Assembly (NCBI RefSeq): GCF_009870125.1
Contig: NC_046683.1
Location: 49,243,869-49,307,868 of the forward strand
Origin: Drosophila pseudoobscura
Lineage: Eukaryota; Arthropoda; Insecta; Diptera; Drosophilidae
DNA: 64,000 bases
Direction of reading: 5' to 3'
Shown: positions 37,501 through 47,645 of the stretch, piece by piece
Numbering within the stretch: the stretch's first letter is position 1
How the letters are laid out: the number at the start of each line of letters is the position of its first letter
The notes under the pieces: generated by a model
What the model saw: only the letters and a program-made list of their open reading frames with translations
Told to the model about the DNA's origin: nothing
Database searches by the model: none
Position numbers and translations under genes: made by a program

Positions 37501-40500
37501 ATCAGTCGATGGGTGAACGGTTGGCTCTGCTGCATGCAACTGCCGACTGTGGCAACAAGTGAGTTATGTCTGGAGGAGATCGAAGGTGCAGTCGCAGTGC
37601 AGTGCAGTGCAGTCCTCCGTATCGATTCGGTTCGGTTCGGTTCGTATCTATGCGACCAATCACGCGTTCAACTGTCGACGATTGTCGATGCTGGTTGCAT
37701 GTTGCCTGCTGCTGCCTGCTGCTGTCTCTCGGTGCAACATTCTTGACTGCCGCTGATTCGGTTTCGGGGGCATTGTTTTGCGCGGCACGTACATGCTGCA
37801 GCTTTCAATTAGAGCGTACGTGTGCGAGGAGGGGGCATGGCATCCTTGTAAGTGCCTCATAAATGTCACTTGCTCCCAGCGATCCGAGTGGCGTCTCCTC
37901 GCCGGCGGTGACTTTCTCTTAAATGAACTTCCTAATTAAAGGAACAAAATCCAATCCACTGAGCCAACGCCCAGTGACCCACTTCTCTATCGAGATGGGG
38001 CCACATATATATTTTGGTCTTTCGCCATTTTCTAATCCATTTTCTAATCCATTTTCCTTTCGTATCTTTCAGGTTGCTCCAAGGTTTACACAAAAAGCTC
38101 GCATTTGAAGGCCCATCAGAGGATACACACGGGTAAGTCCGCCTTCCACCCACTCGGGTCACAGATTTCTGCAGATCTGCAGGTCTGTGGGGCATGTGGG
38201 GCATGTGGGTTGCAGCTGCAGTGGCACTGGCAGTGGCAGAGTGGGCAGCCTTTTGATTAATTCGCAATCTCATATTTGTTGTTTCTGCCAGGCAAATAAT
38301 TTGGCCCAAAGATCGCCTTCGAGCGGATTTGTCTGCTGTTCAGTTTCTTTTTTTTTCTTCGTTTTTTTTTTTCAATTTTCAACCGCAGAGCAAAAATCGT
38401 GATTTCTATGGTTTGGTTTTTTTTTTCTTTCGTGTGGCTCTGGCTTTGTTTTTCTTGTGGTCAGTGGTTGTTGCAACATCCAGCGGCAGCAGCAGCGGCA
38501 ATCGCCAACGCCATCAGCTGGGCGCACGTTTGGCCTGCATTTCGGCGGCTCCTTCTTTTTGCTCAGATTACACTTGACGTTCCATTCGGATCGGCTGCAA
38601 CTGCCTGATGCTCTCTCCCCAGGCCCGATGCCTGGATGCCTGATGATGTTGATCACCACCTGCCTCTGCCACTGCCTCTGCCACTGCCACTGCCTCTGCC
38701 TTTGCCTTCGTTTTATGGGCCACACGTTTTATGCCCCACACAACAGACAAAAAAAAACAACAAGGCAGCGGATCCTCCAGTGGCTCTTCCCCATTCCTTT
38801 TTTTTTTTTGGCGTGGCAGGGGGTGGGGTGGGGTGGGGAGTTTTATTAATCGCACATGACCACCTGATTTATGCCACAACTTAAAACGTCTGCCCCTTAA
38901 AAACATTTTTATTATTACGAGTATTCGTATTCGTATTCACATTCGTATTCGCATTCGTATGATATTCTGCGCTGATTTTCACTTAAGCGATAAACGTTAA
39001 CGCCCCATCAAAAGGGGGAAACGGAATAGCCCCAAGTATTTACTGCTGCCGCCGCTGGAGAAAAGGTCAAAGAGAAGCCAAAACCTTGACTCTCGAATGT
39101 GGAGTCAATGCTGAATGCAGGCGGACTTTGGGGCCTCTTTCTCTCCTTCTAATTTGGGGCAAACACTTTTTATACCCAGCCTTTGGCCAACACGATCCTT
39201 CGAGCCCCACTGGCCCCCTGTCTCTCTGTCTCTCTCTCTCCCTCTCACTCAGTTTCTCAAGTGTTTTTGGCTACCGTCTGATGGCTGTCCGTTTGTTTGG
39301 CTTTTGAGTTAGTTAACGTCCGTGCCACACCACAGCACTCGAAGAAAACCCCACCCGTACTCCACACACACACACACACGGACATACGGACACACGGACA
39401 GACGGACAGACAGACAGGCATTCCTCATGCAATTTGCGGCACAACTTGAGGCGCCACAGACGCCAGTCGAGTGTTGTTGTCTTTGCTGATTAGCAACGCA
39501 ACGCTGCAGCAGGAGGAGACCTGCAGTTGGATGCCCGATGGAAATTTTGCCTCAATATTTGCCCGAGTCATCGAGAGATCTGCCTGTCTGTCGCTTGAGA
39601 TGTTTGTTAGCCACGTTTGTGGCTTTTGTTTGTTGTTTCTAATGCGTTTCTAATGGAAAGGAAAGACATACGAAAGGGAAAATCGAGTCCACAGATCAGA
39701 TCAGATACCAATACCCAATCCAAAGCCTCTTGGCCATCCACGGCCTCATCCTCCACTTGGCTCGTAAATTTCTTCGTTTTATTTGGGCTTTTTGTTTTTA
39801 TCTGCCTGCGTCGATTAGAAAATCATTTGGTAACTAATCTTTATGCAACAAGCGAACGCATAAATTTCTCGTATCTACCAGTCAGCCAGGTCTCCCGATT
39901 CCCGATCCCCAGTCTCCATTCCCGGTCCGTCCCTAGGCCTCTCGCGGCTCCTCCGACTGTGGCTTATTTTGTACTGATTTGTTTGCTAATATGTTCGCGC
40001 TGCCATAAATTAGTTTGAATTTTTATGCCCAGCGACCGGCGACCGGCGACTGAAGGAGGTCTAGGCTGTGGACCCATGGACCCACCGGACTCGAATCGAC
40101 GATTAGCCAGAGGCTATAGTCGCGAGCTCCAGCCTCAGTCGCTGTCCCCAGTCCCTGCTTCAGCCACAGCCTCCCCATTCAGCGCCTTTTTTGGTTTAGC
40201 TTGAAATTTATTTGTATTGCCGGGCGGCCTTATCGGTGGCGGCCCCACAAGTAAAATTATGAAGTAATTCTCTCTGCTCTCCGCTCCACTCCGCTCTGCT
40301 CTGCTCTGCTCTGCTCCACTCCGATCCGCTTATCGCATTGCGTTCATCGCACATTACAAAACAACATTTACATAACTTTTGTCTGTTTGTTTGTTGGCCT
40401 TTTTTTCTCCTGATCATTGCCAAATTATATTCCCACGGACAGCTGTTGCTGTTGTTGCCGTGTGTTTCGGGGAGGTCTTTCCTCTCCATAGAGATTCGAT

Positions 40501-41865
40501 TCGATTCTATGAGTCACATTTTCGAAACCCCCTACGAAGCCCACGTGTCTCCAGTTAGGTCTGCGAATCGATGAACACTCAAGTTCATTAAAATGAGATC
40601 TGAATAAACCAATAAGTCACGCCGCCATCCCCCTCCCCCCCCCCCCACCCAAAAATCGAAAAGTGTCAGACGAGTGGCCACTCGACACTCGAGATCGAAG
40701 CTCATGCAACACTCGAAAACTAAACAAAATTTGTGCGTTTGTCCGCCACCAATGAAAAGGTTTACGAGTATTTCTTATGCTCTCAGAGATTCCGAGATGG
40801 TCTCCAGAAAGCTGTCAAAATTAGTGTGGAATTTTCGGGGCGAAAGTTTATGGAAAGAAACAGCCTTAGAAAAAAGTCTTTCTGGGGGCTTTTTGATTGC
40901 TATATTTTCACATATACATTATAAGATTATAAGCCTTAGGCAGACTCTATAATCTCTGCAGAAAAGACACCAAAAATATGTCAGAGATCAACAAGCAATA
41001 GTTTTGGGGAATTGTTGGGAATTTTAACCCCTAGAACCAGCGTCTAAAAATAGCACCAAATGCTATAAAAACAAAAATGACAAAAACAATAAAAAATATG
41101 AGAAAATCTTAGCTTTGAGTCGTTGTATCTTTAAGAACGTCCGCCCTATCGACACCAAATGCTATAAAAAATTACAAAAATTAATGCTTTTTTTTGTATA
41201 TTTTATTTAATATTGAAAATCACTTTTGCCTCAGCTTTGATCAAAATATTAAAAAAAAAAAAAAAATAAAAAAATTTAAGTTGAAACATTAAAATTGTTA
41301 GAAAATCTTAACTTTGGATCTATGTATCTTCAAGTACATCCGCTCTATCAACACGAATCAAAAATCCTGTAAATAGTCGTACAATTTTTGTTTCAATCCA
41401 TCAATATTTTGCTGGATATCCGCTCTGCAAATGCCGAGTAAAAATTATAAAACTGCGCAAGTCACAAAAACGCGGTTTTGGGCATTAATGGAAAAAATCC
41501 CAGTAGTTCCAGTCCCAACCCAATTTTTGTCTCGTGGAAAGTGCACTCAAAAGGCCTCTGGAGGGTGTCCAAAAGTGGTTTAGTCGTTAGAAGTTTCCGT
41601 TTTCTACAGCTCACAAATGCCCTACCGATACTCGATACTCATCCGCAAACATCTTTGTTTTTGTCTTGGTTTTGCAGGTGAAAAGCCCTACACCTGCCAG
41701 TGGCCCGAGTGCGAGTGGCGGTTCGCCCGTTCCGATGAGCTGACGCGGCACTACCGCAAGCACACGGGCGCCAAGCCCTTCAAGTGCATCGTCTGCGAGC
41801 GGAGTTTTGCGCGTAGCGATCATTTGGCGTTGCACATGAAGCGGCATCAGCCGAAGAACAAATGA
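12299..41865 (+). CDS. dar1: dar1, Kruppel-like zinc-finger transcription factor (KLF5 type), 771 aa in six exons
   Basis: Exons 12299-12361, 33057-33615, 34123-34940, 35033-35660, 38073-38132 and 41678-41865 join to 2316 nt with consistent phases and consensus splice sites. Residues 1-21 come from exon 1. A Gln/His-rich tract runs at about 69-125. A conserved-looking block, [17 protein letters not shown], lies at about 232-248. Two SUMO consensus motifs (VKME, Lys292; IKTE, Lys315) precede long polyGln at about 319-370. A Pro/Ser/Ala-rich region includes [15 protein letters not shown] (546-560). The KLF4/5-type lead-in [15 protein letters not shown] (668-682) precedes three C2H2 fingers at 686-708, 716-738 and 746-766 with TGEKP and TGAKP linkers. 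Finger helices [14 protein letters not shown] and RSDHLAL are those of GC/CACCC-box binding KLFs. Established role: a nuclear factor that promotes dendritic microtubule growth in multidendritic neurons. KLF6/7 (luna) is the nearest alternative, but the lead-in favours dar1. Isoforms are not resolved. Confidence 0.93.
13406..13453. repeat. (TG)n microsatellite
   Basis: Nearly unbroken TG dinucleotides with two short interruptions, inside dar1 intron 1. Confidence 0.8.
15736..15800. repeat. CATC tetranucleotide-rich tract
   Basis: Repeated CATCCATC and CACCATCC words in dar1 intron 1. The open frames over it are low-complexity. Confidence 0.7.
16155..16174. repeat. (AG)10 tract
   Basis: Uninterrupted AG dinucleotides in dar1 intron 1, a possible GAGA-factor/CLAMP site. 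Confidence 0.8.
17862..17911. repeat. GTATC pentamer array
   Basis: Repeated GTATC units with variants such as GTATA and GTGTC, inside dar1 intron 1. Confidence 0.7.
19045..19112. repeat. GGGTAC / GGTGTAC interspersed array
   Basis: Six- and seven-base units GGGTAC and GGTGTAC alternate irregularly, with strong G-over-C strand asymmetry on the + strand. It lies in dar1 intron 1. Confidence 0.7.
19325..19371. repeat. CAG/CGG trinucleotide tract
   Basis: Mixed CAG, CGG and ACA triplets reading as Ala, Gln or Ser in different frames. The surrounding frames end quickly and lack splice signals, so this is intronic repeat and not a coding polyGln tract. Confidence 0.65.
19818..19888. repeat. CT-rich tract
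   Basis: CTCTCT and CTCGCTCT words over about 70 bases in dar1 intron 1, similar in make-up to 9850-9940. Confidence 0.75.
22559..22606. repeat. (CTGT/TTGT)n tetranucleotide array
   Basis: About eleven CTGT units with TTGT variants at regular intervals, in dar1 intron 1; a short CAG run follows at about 22654-22675. Confidence 0.75.
26063..26124. repeat. GA-rich tract
   Basis: An AG dinucleotide run followed by GGAG and AGAGAGGG words, all purine except single Cs, in dar1 intron 1. Confidence 0.75.
27168..27223. repeat. (TC)n tract
   Basis: CTCTCTCT with GCC interruptions in dar1 intron 1; GA on the opposite strand. Confidence 0.75.
29185..29221. repeat. (TA)n microsatellite
   Basis: Two TA runs separated by GTTCA in dar1 intron 1. 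Confidence 0.75.
32143..32169. repeat. (TG)n microsatellite
   Basis: TG dinucleotides ending in a T-run, about 0.9 kb before dar1 exon 2. Confidence 0.75.
33057..33615 (+). CDS. dar1: dar1 coding exon 2 (residues 22-207)
   Basis: Begins [20 protein letters not shown] after a TGGCAG acceptor and ends TAT G|GTAAGT, phase 1. It encodes a Gln/His-rich tract, then Ser/Gly-rich sequence with a second short polyGln. Long open frames on the other phases and strand are shadows of the CAG/CAC repeats. Confidence 0.9.
33616..34122 (+). other. dar1: dar1 intron 2, 507 nt
   Basis: Donor G|GTAAGT; acceptor after CTCCTCTTCTTTTGAAACAG. No feature is recognised inside. Confidence 0.85.
34123..34940 (+). CDS. 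dar1: dar1 coding exon 3 (residues 208-480)
   Basis: Reads in from the split codon G|AA and ends at CAG|GTAAGA, phase 0. It encodes the acidic, hydrophobic block [20 protein letters not shown], an Asn/Ser/Gly linker, two SUMO consensus motifs and the longest polyGln tracts of the protein. Gln codons mix CAG and CAA. Confidence 0.9.
35033..35660 (+). CDS. dar1: dar1 coding exon 4 (residues 481-690)
   Basis: Follows a 92-nt intron with a strong pyrimidine tract and GTTGCAG acceptor. It encodes the Pro/Ser/Ala-rich region, the basic KLF lead-in and the first cysteine of finger 1. It ends GTG G|GTGAGT, phase 1, so intron 4 splits finger 1. Confidence 0.92.
35661..38072 (+). other. dar1: dar1 intron 4, 2.4 kb
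   Basis: It contains a GATC-rich block at 36240-36900, a 9-nt GGAGTAC-type array (37303-37366) and a GACT tetranucleotide run (37416-37448). No gene is seen. The acceptor is CTTTCAG. Confidence 0.8.
37303..37366. repeat. 9-nt array around GAGTACRGG
   Basis: About seven imperfect units with the core AGTAC, in dar1 intron 4. Confidence 0.65.
38073..38132 (+). CDS. dar1: dar1 coding exon 5 (residues 690-710)
   Basis: A 60-nt exon encoding [19 protein letters not shown], the rest of zinc finger 1, with split glycine codons at both ends. Both flanking introns are phase 1. Confidence 0.93.
38922..38961. repeat. (TATTCG)n hexamer array
   Basis: Five to six units of TATTCG with CATTCG and CACATTCG variants, in dar1 intron 5. 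Confidence 0.7.
41052..41360. repeat. Decayed ~99-bp repeat in dar1 intron 5
   Basis: The 18-mer CACCAAATGCTATAAAAA occurs at 41054-41071 and 41153-41170, 99 bases apart. The 56 bases at 41101-41156 recur at 41300-41355 with 45 identities, 199 bases apart, close to two unit lengths. The sequence is AT-rich, unlike the flanks. It may be an old satellite or part of a transposable element; I recognise neither. Confidence 0.6.
41678..41865 (+). CDS. dar1: dar1 coding exon 6 (residues 710-771 and stop)
   Basis: Encodes zinc fingers 2 and 3 complete and ends HQPKNK with TGA at 41863-41865. The finger sequences carry the KLF helices RSDELTR and RSDHLAL. The frame stays open after the stop (see the separate entry). 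Confidence 0.95.
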
Positions 41866-41913
41866 GAGCGAAAGAAGGTCCCCCCGGCAGGCGGCGGTGG
41901 ACCAGCAGCAGAG

Positions 41914-41951
<38 letters not shown>

Positions 41952-42036
41952 GCAACAACAACAGCAACAACAACAACAACAACAACAAAATCAACTATAC
42001 CACAATCCAAAGGACTTTAGTTTAGATATGACATGA
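41866..42036 (+). other. dar1: Open in-frame extension after the dar1 stop (possible UGA readthrough)
   Basis: Immediately after the TGA the same frame continues for 56 codons to TGA at 42034-42036. It reads ERKKVPPAGGGGPAAE, then 25 Gln (CAG/CAA), then NQLYHNPKDFSLDMT. Stop-codon readthrough is established for many Drosophila neuronal and regulatory genes. The context is UGA followed by G, not the leakiest UGA C. The repeat cannot contain stops, so only the 31 non-repeat codons count as evidence, and these could be open by chance. Confidence 0.35.
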
Positions 42037-42637
42037 ATTCGGTTTAGTTGAAAGGTTAACTACTACATGGTACTACACTCTAGGCATCTAGGCATCCAGG
42101 CATCTAGGAATCGCTGGCAAGAACTCAAACTAACTCAAAAATCTATAACTAGCTTAAGTACTAGTGAAATTACTGTTACCATCCTGCTTCAACATTCAAC
42201 AAACAACAAACTAAAACAAAAACCTACTCTTAAGCATCGCTAATCCCCCTACCACCCCCACCACCCCCACCACCACCCCTACCCCCACTACCCGCACTTG
42301 TATAAAGGTTTTCTCTCGCATAAGAACTAAATAGATTCCGTCATCGTAGGATTAGATCATAGACAAACAACAACAACAAAAAAACACACACATAGTTGAT
42401 AGTCCGCTAAATGCTACATTTATTGTATGTACTATATCTAACGTATAATTATCCAACTGTATCTGTATCTGTAACTGTAACTGTATTCCGTGTACGACTA
42501 GTGTTTTTTTTTTTTTTAGCCATAGATCTATATGTATTTCCACGCATGTATCCATGTATATGTGTAGATTATAAGTATGTGTGTGCGTCGCTGTATACTG
42601 TTTCAAACCACCAAAAAGTGCTGGCACAAAACAATCC

Positions 42638-42643
42638 AATAAA
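42638..42643 (+). terminator. dar1: dar1 poly(A) signal AATAAA
   Basis: The canonical hexamer, about 770 bases after the stop, and the only AATAAA I see between the stop and 42700. Confidence 0.7.
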
Positions 42644-43202
42644 CATTTTTGAAAACCAAAAAACCCAAAATCTTTTCTCTCAGTCACAAAAATGTTCTTT
42701 AAGCTTTTGGGTAGCATTACTTACCAGAGATTTCAGCTCCATTGGGTCTCAAGATAAAGGCAAATGATCCGAAATCCAAGGCCTCGATTCGGTTCTCGAC
42801 TTCATGAAGAACTGATGCCACTCCATGAATTTATAAACCTAAAAACGATATATGAACGTTAAAATCGAACCTATTAAAGCGCAAAAATTACAGAAAACCT
42901 TTGGAAATATTTGGAGTTCTTGAAAATTGACTACAAATATTTGAATTCACGTTGAATGTTCTTGTGGAGCTGCTACCAGGCTCCCAGAGGTGTGTTCATC
43001 TTCGATTTCATGAATAGAAAAACTTCCTGAAGTCTCTCGTTTCTTTTCTAGTCTCCAAGGAGTTGCCTCCACAGTTTTCTCTTCACAAAATCCCCCCTCC
43101 CTGGGTAAGCCACCGAGTAGACAATTATTTCATTTAGATCACGGGAATCCAAAGCCGATAAGGGTGACCGCATCGCACCGCAGACCCGACACCAGGTGGA
43201 AT

Positions 43203-43203
43203 G

Positions 43204-43231
<28 letters not shown>
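43203..43231. repeat. (TC)n tract
   Basis: Uninterrupted CT dinucleotides, GA on the opposite strand, about 0.6 kb downstream of the dar1 3' end. Confidence 0.8.
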
Positions 43232-43234
<3 letters not shown>

Positions 43235-44000
43235 TGTGGAACTTGAAACTGAATTGCGTTTCGTTGTCATTGCCCCGCGATCATTATCAAGATATTTTGT
43301 ACACGAATCAAACATGTCAAGCAAATGCGGTGCCCCTGCCCCTGCACCGCGCTGCTGCTTGAAAATTGTTAACAAAAAAAAAATAAAAAAAACAATAATA
43401 ATTTCGATTGTTCGCATTGCATTTCGAATTTCGAGCGCGTCATTGTGTTTTGATTGGTGGCGATAAAAATGCGTCTGGGCTCGAAAAAAGGTTAATCATT
43501 TTGTGTTTTACGAGAACGTGGGGCACCATCAAATTATTGGGGGGTTTTGGGGGGGCAACCCCACGGGGGAAAATCGTTAAATTTGTCACAAATTTATGAC
43601 AGCTAATTTGTGGACCGATGCTACGTCCTTCCTTCGTCTCAGCTGCTCTGTTCAACACTAAAAGGAGGCAGTGTTGGACAACTCTGGCTTCGATTAGTGG
43701 TATCTTCTTGAATCTTTGGCCGAGTTCAAGGCTTTGCGGCCAGCTTTCTTTCTTACCCATCAACGGGTTACCCATTCCACTCTGGAAGCAGACCCCTCTG
43801 TGTATACCCACGCATGTGGGCGTTGAGACATTGGCATGCCCCCATTCATCCACATATCCACATATCCACATATCCCCACATCCATCCATTCAATCTTTGT
43901 GCCATTCCATCGCTCACTTTGGGGGCCCCGCGTTCATTGTACCGTACAATTCCTCTCGTACGAGTATCTTCAATTGTGGTGCGTCCGTCGGTGAGTGGTG

Positions 44001-44049
44001 CGGTGAGCGGTGCGGTGCGGTGCGGTGCGGGGCGGTGCGGTACGGTGCG
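44001..44049. repeat. (GTGCG)n pentamer array
   Basis: About nine GTGCG units with GAGCG, GGGCG and GTACG variants. Confidence 0.75.
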
Positions 44050-47000
44050 CTGATTAATCATATTACGACTGACAGCTCAACTTTGCGGCCACAACGGGGC
44101 AACCCGCTTATTAAATTGGCTTAAGATTGCTAGATAAACTTAATATAAACGCACGCACACACTCACACTCACACACACACACACAAAGAGCTCGTACTCG
44201 TAGTCGTACGTGTCGGTATGTCTGAGGACCCCACAAATTGATATTATGCATACGAGTACGAGATACGAGGCACGAGTACATGCCACAAAGGTTTTTGTCT
44301 ACAGCACCCACTTGAATGACGAACAATCGAGGAGGAGGAGGACCCGGGGGAGGGGGGGCAGGCAGACTTCATATAAAATTGATTCGATTTCAGTCGCAGA
44401 TCGCGGATCGCAGATCGGTGATAAACCTCATATGATTTCAATTAATTTGTGCGCTTTTGTTGCCACAGGGGAGTAGGGGGGTGGCGGTGGTGGTGGTGGG
44501 GGGGCAAGAGTGCACTCATTATGCCAGGCGACGGCTAATGTGTGCCCCGTAATGATATGCACCACAGAGAATATGTTTTAATTTGAACGCTAATTAAGTG
44601 AACGAACGACTGGCATTCGAAATCTCAAATCTGTGATTAATTACGAAGGAATGGCAGAATAGCAAACTAGCAAATGAATTGAATGCGAATGCGAATGAAT
44701 GAGATGTTTTCGGATATTCAATAATTAACAGAACGGCTACACCCAGTACTGGCACTTTATCCGCCATTTCGATTGTTGGAGGCTCCATAAAAGGCATTCC
44801 TTACATTCATTAAGAAAGTCTTATATGGAGTCCATACAAAGAACTGATTTCCGATAGTTTTACATATTTTTCGATTATTTTTAATCGAAGCATTGAGGAT
44901 TTCCATCGATTATTGGTGGCTATCTTCCACAGTTTCCCAGTGATCTCCGACTGTACGAAACTCCTTCGATCGATGGCCAAGTGCTCCCCCCCTGATAATT
45001 GAGAGCTGCCCAAAGTTCATCCCTAACCGAAAGCACGTGGTGACTGTACACAAACCCATTAAAATGCCATAAAATATCCCGTTTGCAGTGCTGGCAACGA
45101 CTGTGATTTCCTTCTTCCTCTACCACTAACATCAATTTGGCTGCACCCTGCCGCCCGCGCCTCCGCCTCCGCCTCCTGCGCCACCCCAACGGCAACATCT
45201 TGCACGCTTGCAACACCTTTTACTTTCATTCAGACAAGAGTCCAGCTGCCAGCCTGCAACACACCTACAACAACAACCACACAAACAGCTCAAAAAACGG
45301 CCCGAACGAGCCCACACGCCGCTTGCTTGGCCAACGACTAAGGCTACTAAGGCGACTCCTTAGCAGGCTCATCCATTTTAAGCCAGGCCAAAAACCAAAA
45401 ATCAAAAACCAAAAACCCAAAACCTAAAAGCCACCATTAGTGGAAGGAAGCCTGGAGGAGACGAACAAATGCAGACGACCATCACTCGTGCTCGTGTCGC
45501 GCAGTCGCGCAGTCGCTGTCGCTGTCGCTGTCGCCGTCGCAGTCGTGTCTCTTGACTGAATGAACGAATGACTGACTGACTGACAGACAGACAGACACTG
45601 GCTTGGCTTGGCTCGGCTCGGATTAGGGGCAAGACTGAGCACAGTACGGCTTTTGGCCAGCAACCGAAATCGAAAACGGAAAAGCAAGAGAAACAGGAAC
45701 CGCCGCGGCAGCAGTGCCGTACCGCCCCTTCCCTCCCCCACCCCACGCTAACAGATGCTAACTGGCCCGAAGAGTCTGGGCCTGGTCTATGGTCTATGGG
45801 TCTGGGGTCTTTTTTTTTTTTTTTTTGGCCAGACGTGCGCCTGCTTTGCATACAACAATATGAGACACAAGACAAGACACACAACACACACACCAGAGAC
45901 GCAAGAGACGCAAGAGACACAAGAGACACCAGAGACAAGCCTGGCTAAAAACGGCGACAACTATAATTAAGCTTAATTGCTGTTTAATGCGAGTCTGAGC
46001 AGCACTGTGTCGCTTTTGCTGTTGTTGCAGTTGCACAAACAGACAGCCAGCCATGCACCCACCCACGCATGCATCTCCCCCGGTCCCCGTTCCCCCGGTC
46101 CCCGGTCCCCGGTCCGCAGACCATTTCACGTATAATTAAATTAAATTTATAATGTGAAATATCAGTGCAATAAACAAACTTAAACCAGGTGTCTGCGCCA
46201 CAGAGGGATACGTGTGTGTGAGGGGGGGTGGTGGGGGGCTCTGGCTCTGACTCTGGCTCTGGTTAATTGAAAAGCTCAAATCGCACTTATCTCTCGCTCG
46301 ATTATGGTTTTTCGTGTGTCGGGGAAATTAATTAGCAATTAAAAATGCACCACACAATGGAGCCCAGAGCGTTGCTTCGGTTTCTCTGTCTCTGTCTCTC
46401 TCTCTCTACACCTCTCTGTTTCTCTAATCTGCTGGGAAATAATTCATATTTATAAATAGACAAACATTATTCAAAGTGTCTGCTCTCAAGTCCGAACGGT
46501 AAGGGTGGGGGGGCTGTGCGAGGGGGAGGGGTGCTCTGTCCGTGGCCCGAGAACCGTAAATTAAATCAAAATCAAAATGAAAACGATATGGTCCTATGCC
46601 TAGAATTTATAACGAAAATGAGAGCCAGAGAATACAGAAAATGAAAACAGCAAAGCGATAAAGGAAACACAACTGGTCATTGGGCGACTATTAAATGCTC
46701 TAAAACGGGGCATAGGGAATGCGAAAAACAGAAGAGTTTACGCAGCAAAAGAACAGGTCCCGTTAGCTATTTCCTAGACTTCCAGGCATAGCCCGAACTG
46801 CGGGCACCTTCGCATCACAAAAACAGTTTTCGTCAAAGTCCGAAGGCGGCAGACGAAAGCAACAAAAACATAATGCGTGCTGTCTCAGCCGAGGATGGCG
46901 CTTTGTTCTTGTTGTTGCTGCTGAGAGCGCAATAGGTGAGGAATTGGGAGAGCGTGGCGAAAGCCCACAGACGCACATACGATTCAAAAGAGAGAGATAG

Positions 47001-47113
47001 CGACTAGCAAAAATGCCCGAATCGGAGCAGCAGCTCGGGCATCAGCCGAGCGTAGAATGTGGGTTGTTTTTGCTGCTGGGAGAGCGATAAAAGGAAGCAC
47101 AGAACGCATTACG

Positions 47114-47144
<31 letters not shown>

Positions 47145-47599
47145 TGCATGAGAGGAAATAAAGATCAAGAGATAACACCATAGCGATGCACTGCATGGCT
47201 CGAGGCTCGATTCTATCCTTAGACTCAGGCCATCACCCACTCATTGTACCCTTCCCGTTAAAGGGTAGCCAAGCCATTTGGCCAGTGAGCCGCCCACAAA
47301 AAACAGCATCGTTGACGGTTCGCTGTTGTTTTCAGGTACAACAAAAGCCACAGACGGCAGCAGCCGGCAGTTGGGGAAGTGGAGGGAAGTTGGAGGTTGG
47401 AAACCCTGGCCGTTGTCCGGCGTGTGACTCAATGCTGGCTGCACAGCTAGAGCCAGAGTCACAGCTGCAGTTGATCGACCGAGTGATCGGCTGCTGGCAA
47501 TATCGATCCATGGGCAAAGCGGTGGCTGCTGTTGCATTTGGCAATGAACTTTTCAAAATCGAAATTGAGGTATACCTTAGAATGAGACAGAGAGAGTGG

Positions 47600-47602
<3 letters not shown>

Positions 47603-47640
<38 letters not shown>

Positions 47641-47645
47641 AGAGA
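47603..47645. repeat. (GA)n tract ending in a G-run
   Basis: AG dinucleotides for about 30 bases followed by GGGGGG and more GAGA, all purine on the + strand. Confidence 0.8.

Larger units (their letters stand above)
38133..41677 (+). other. dar1: dar1 intron 5, 3.5 kb
   Basis: It holds a TGCCTC/TGCCAC array (38641-38708), a TATTCG hexamer array (38922-38961), a poly(C) run near 40635 and a decayed ~99-bp repeat at 41052-41360. The acceptor is TTGCAG. No nested gene is supported. Confidence 0.8.
41866..42660 (+). other. dar1: dar1 3' UTR
   Basis: It runs from the stop to about 15-20 bases past AATAAA at 42638. It contains a CAG/CAA tract (41903-41988), a CCACCCCC-rich stretch near 42250-42290 and AT-rich, TGTA-containing sequence. 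Confidence 0.7.
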
